Position numbers and translations under genes: made by a program. The notes beneath the pieces are model-generated. The model made no database searches and was not told the origin of the DNA. It worked only from the letters and a program-made list of their open reading frames with translations. From Hyphomicrobiales bacterium (lineage in GTDB: Bacteria; Pseudomonadota; Alphaproteobacteria; Rhizobiales; Beijerinckiaceae), in contig OMIJ01000060.1 in assembly GCA_900299065.1 (NCBI GenBank), positions 1 through 35,596 on the forward strand: a stretch of DNA of 35,596 nt. The letters run 5' to 3'. Below, one piece after another: positions 34,536-35,596 of this stretch. Positions within the stretch are counted from its first letter, which is position 1, and the number at the start of each line of letters is the position of its first letter.

Positions 34536-35056
34536 GCTGGTCCTCTGGACAATTGACCCGGGGGTCTTTGAGAACAAGATCTGACTTTGCGGCAAACACT
34601 CGCAAAACAGGCCCTGCAATCGGTTTGGAATGCACTCGGTTTGAAAACGGGAAGGGGCTGCGAGGACGCATCACTTTCCCGAAAGCGTGCCGGACGTAAC
34701 ATATGGCTTTTTTGTGCACAAGCCTTCGCCTCACAGCTTTTACCAAAGCTGGGGACGCCAGACGCGCCTTGCGAAGACCCCGGCGCCTTTCACAAGGCGC
34801 TTTTTTTCAAAAAAGACTTTAGAAACAGTCATAATTAGATTATCGCCTCAATCGGAGCGCCCGCCTTGGCAAGCTTGGCCTTAGACAAAAATCTCCCGCC
34901 ATCTCTAATCGCCTTGCGATCTGATTTTATCAAAGACGCCCAGCTTGCGCGGCCATACCAGTTTGGAGACACAAAACACCCGCCAAATTGGCCTGAAGGA
35001 TTCAGCCGATTCGCAGCTAAGCCATTTATTTTGAAAGCTTAAACTTTAATCCCTGA
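34536..35056. other. Non-coding region between priA and the atp operon
   Basis: About 520 bp without a convincing gene on either strand; short open frames here show no protein-like character. It should contain the atpH promoter on the minus strand, but I see no clear -35/-10 pair. On the + strand there are a small hairpin at 34734-34751 and a terminator-like hairpin at 34783-34807. Confidence 0.6.
34783..34807 (+). terminator. Terminator-like hairpin facing +, no known upstream gene
   Basis: GCGCCTT (34783-34789) pairs with AAGGCGC (34794-34800) around a TCAC loop and is followed by seven T (34801-34807). A second copy of GCGCCTT at 34764-34770 could compete for the right arm. The T tract is on the + side, opposite in direction to atpH and priA, so it would end an unannotated + transcript. 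Confidence 0.6.
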
Positions 35057-35596
35057 TTACAGGAAGCTTTGCGGATCAATATCCACCGCCACCCGCACAC
35101 CCGCATGTGGCCGCTCGGCCGCTTCCAGAACGGAACGGATAAAGCCCTGCAAATCCGCCTGCCTTGGCCCTTTCACCAAAATGCGGAAGCGATGGCGCTT
35201 GCGCACCACGGCAATGGGCGCTTCAGCCGGGCCCAAAAGCATAATATCTTCAGGGCCAGGCATCTCCCCCGGCCTTGGCAAATACCATCGATCTGAGGGG
35301 GGTAGCGCATGAGCCGCGCGCACCAGCTGACGCGCATGACGCTCGGCGGACTGGCGGTCCGGCCCTGAAATAATCAGCGCTGCCAGCCGGCCAAAGGGCG
35401 GCAGGCCTGCCCGCCGTCTCTGCTCGGTTTCCTCTTGATAAAATCGTTCAAAATCACCTGAAATCAGTGCTTTGATTACCGGATGATCAGGCTGATAGGT
35501 CTGTACAAGGCCGCGACCTAATGCCTCGCCCCGGCCCGCCCGGCCCGTGACCTGTTGCAGCAATTGGAAGGTGCGCTCGGCGGCGCGCGGATCGCC
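35057..35596 (-). CDS. priA: Primosomal protein N' (replication restart helicase PriA), C-terminal part
   Basis: The last 179 residues of PriA; the rest lies beyond the window. GDPRAAERTFQLLQQVTGRAGRG is the helicase motif VI region. RAGLPPFGRLAALIISG and the C-terminal domain ending VRVAVDIDPQSFL are typical of PriA. The enzyme restarts stalled replication forks by loading the primosome. Frame continuity up to 35596 shows it is cut only by the window edge. It lies upstream of atpH on the same strand, separated by about 520 bp of non-coding DNA. Confidence 0.95.
   Translation of the reverse strand, partial: GDPRAAERTFQLLQQVTGRAGRGEALGRGLVQTYQPDHPVIKALISGDFERFYQEETEQRRRAGLPPFGRLAALIISGPDRQSAERHARQLVRAAHALPPSDRWYLPRPGEMPGPEDIMLLGPAEAPIAVVRKRHRFRILVKGPRQADLQGFIRSVLEAAERPHAGVRVAVDIDPQSFL

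Noticed and set aside
34587..34884. Two overlapping + frames of 83 and 65 codons upstream of atpH
   Set aside because: No ribosome sites or protein-like composition; they run across the hairpins and T tract of the non-coding region.
1..35596. CRISPR array, insertion sequence or phage structural genes
   Set aside because: No regularly spaced repeats, transposase motifs or phage protein motifs were seen on either strand.

Overview
This 35.6 kb window looks like a chromosomal segment of an alphaproteobacterium, most likely Rhizobiales/Hyphomicrobiales. The reasons are the gene order rlmH-envC-ctpA-divergent polysaccharide deacetylase-rppH, the HemY pair preceded by a mitofilin-like gene, the cobS-cobT pair beside a J-domain gene, and an atpHAGDC operon downstream of priA with no F0 genes. 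Base composition is moderate (near 50 % GC by eye). The assignment is inference from gene order and protein character; no search was run.

Layout. 1-4806 (+): the 3' end of rlmH, then envC, ctpA (followed by a strong terminator), a divergent polysaccharide deacetylase and rppH, a cell-envelope/cell-separation block. 4819-8413 (-): a ferric-type ABC importer (binding protein, permease, ATPase). Its permease gene is cut by an in-frame TAG, and two Irr-box-like palindromic sites form an inverted pair in its leader. 8569-10343 (-): a luciferase-like oxidoreductase and a beta-carbonic anhydrase. 10493-14237 (+): a CoA-ester lyase, a mitofilin-like protein and HemY. 14252-17584 (-): a voltage-gated-type K+ channel, a membrane protein with pentameric-ligand-gated-channel-like hallmarks, and an EamA transporter.

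17825-20226 holds the most unusual structure. An intact tRNA-Thr(CGU) gene and a displaced copy of its 3' half, in the same orientation, form a 54-bp direct repeat with one mismatch. The repeats bracket about 2.3 kb that contains a single DUF3857/transglutaminase-like gene and no integrase. This is what an integration at a tRNA 3' end leaves behind, so I read it as a minimal or decayed tRNA-borne island.

20495-29536: rpmB with its own promoter and terminator, cobT and cobS (-), a J-domain protein (-), bolA (+), a D,D-carboxypeptidase (+), a CobW-type GTPase (+), a TusA-like protein (-) and a GNAT/CelD-like acyltransferase (+). 29562-34535 (-): the F1 ATP synthase operon atpHAGDC, with two tandem hairpins between atpA and atpG. 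34536-35056 is non-coding and carries a terminator-like hairpin facing +. The window ends inside priA (-).

Most of the window is ordinary core genome. Accessory interest lies in the tRNA-Thr mini-island, the broken iron permease with its operator-like repeats, and the ion-channel pair. I saw no CRISPR array, insertion sequence or phage structural gene.
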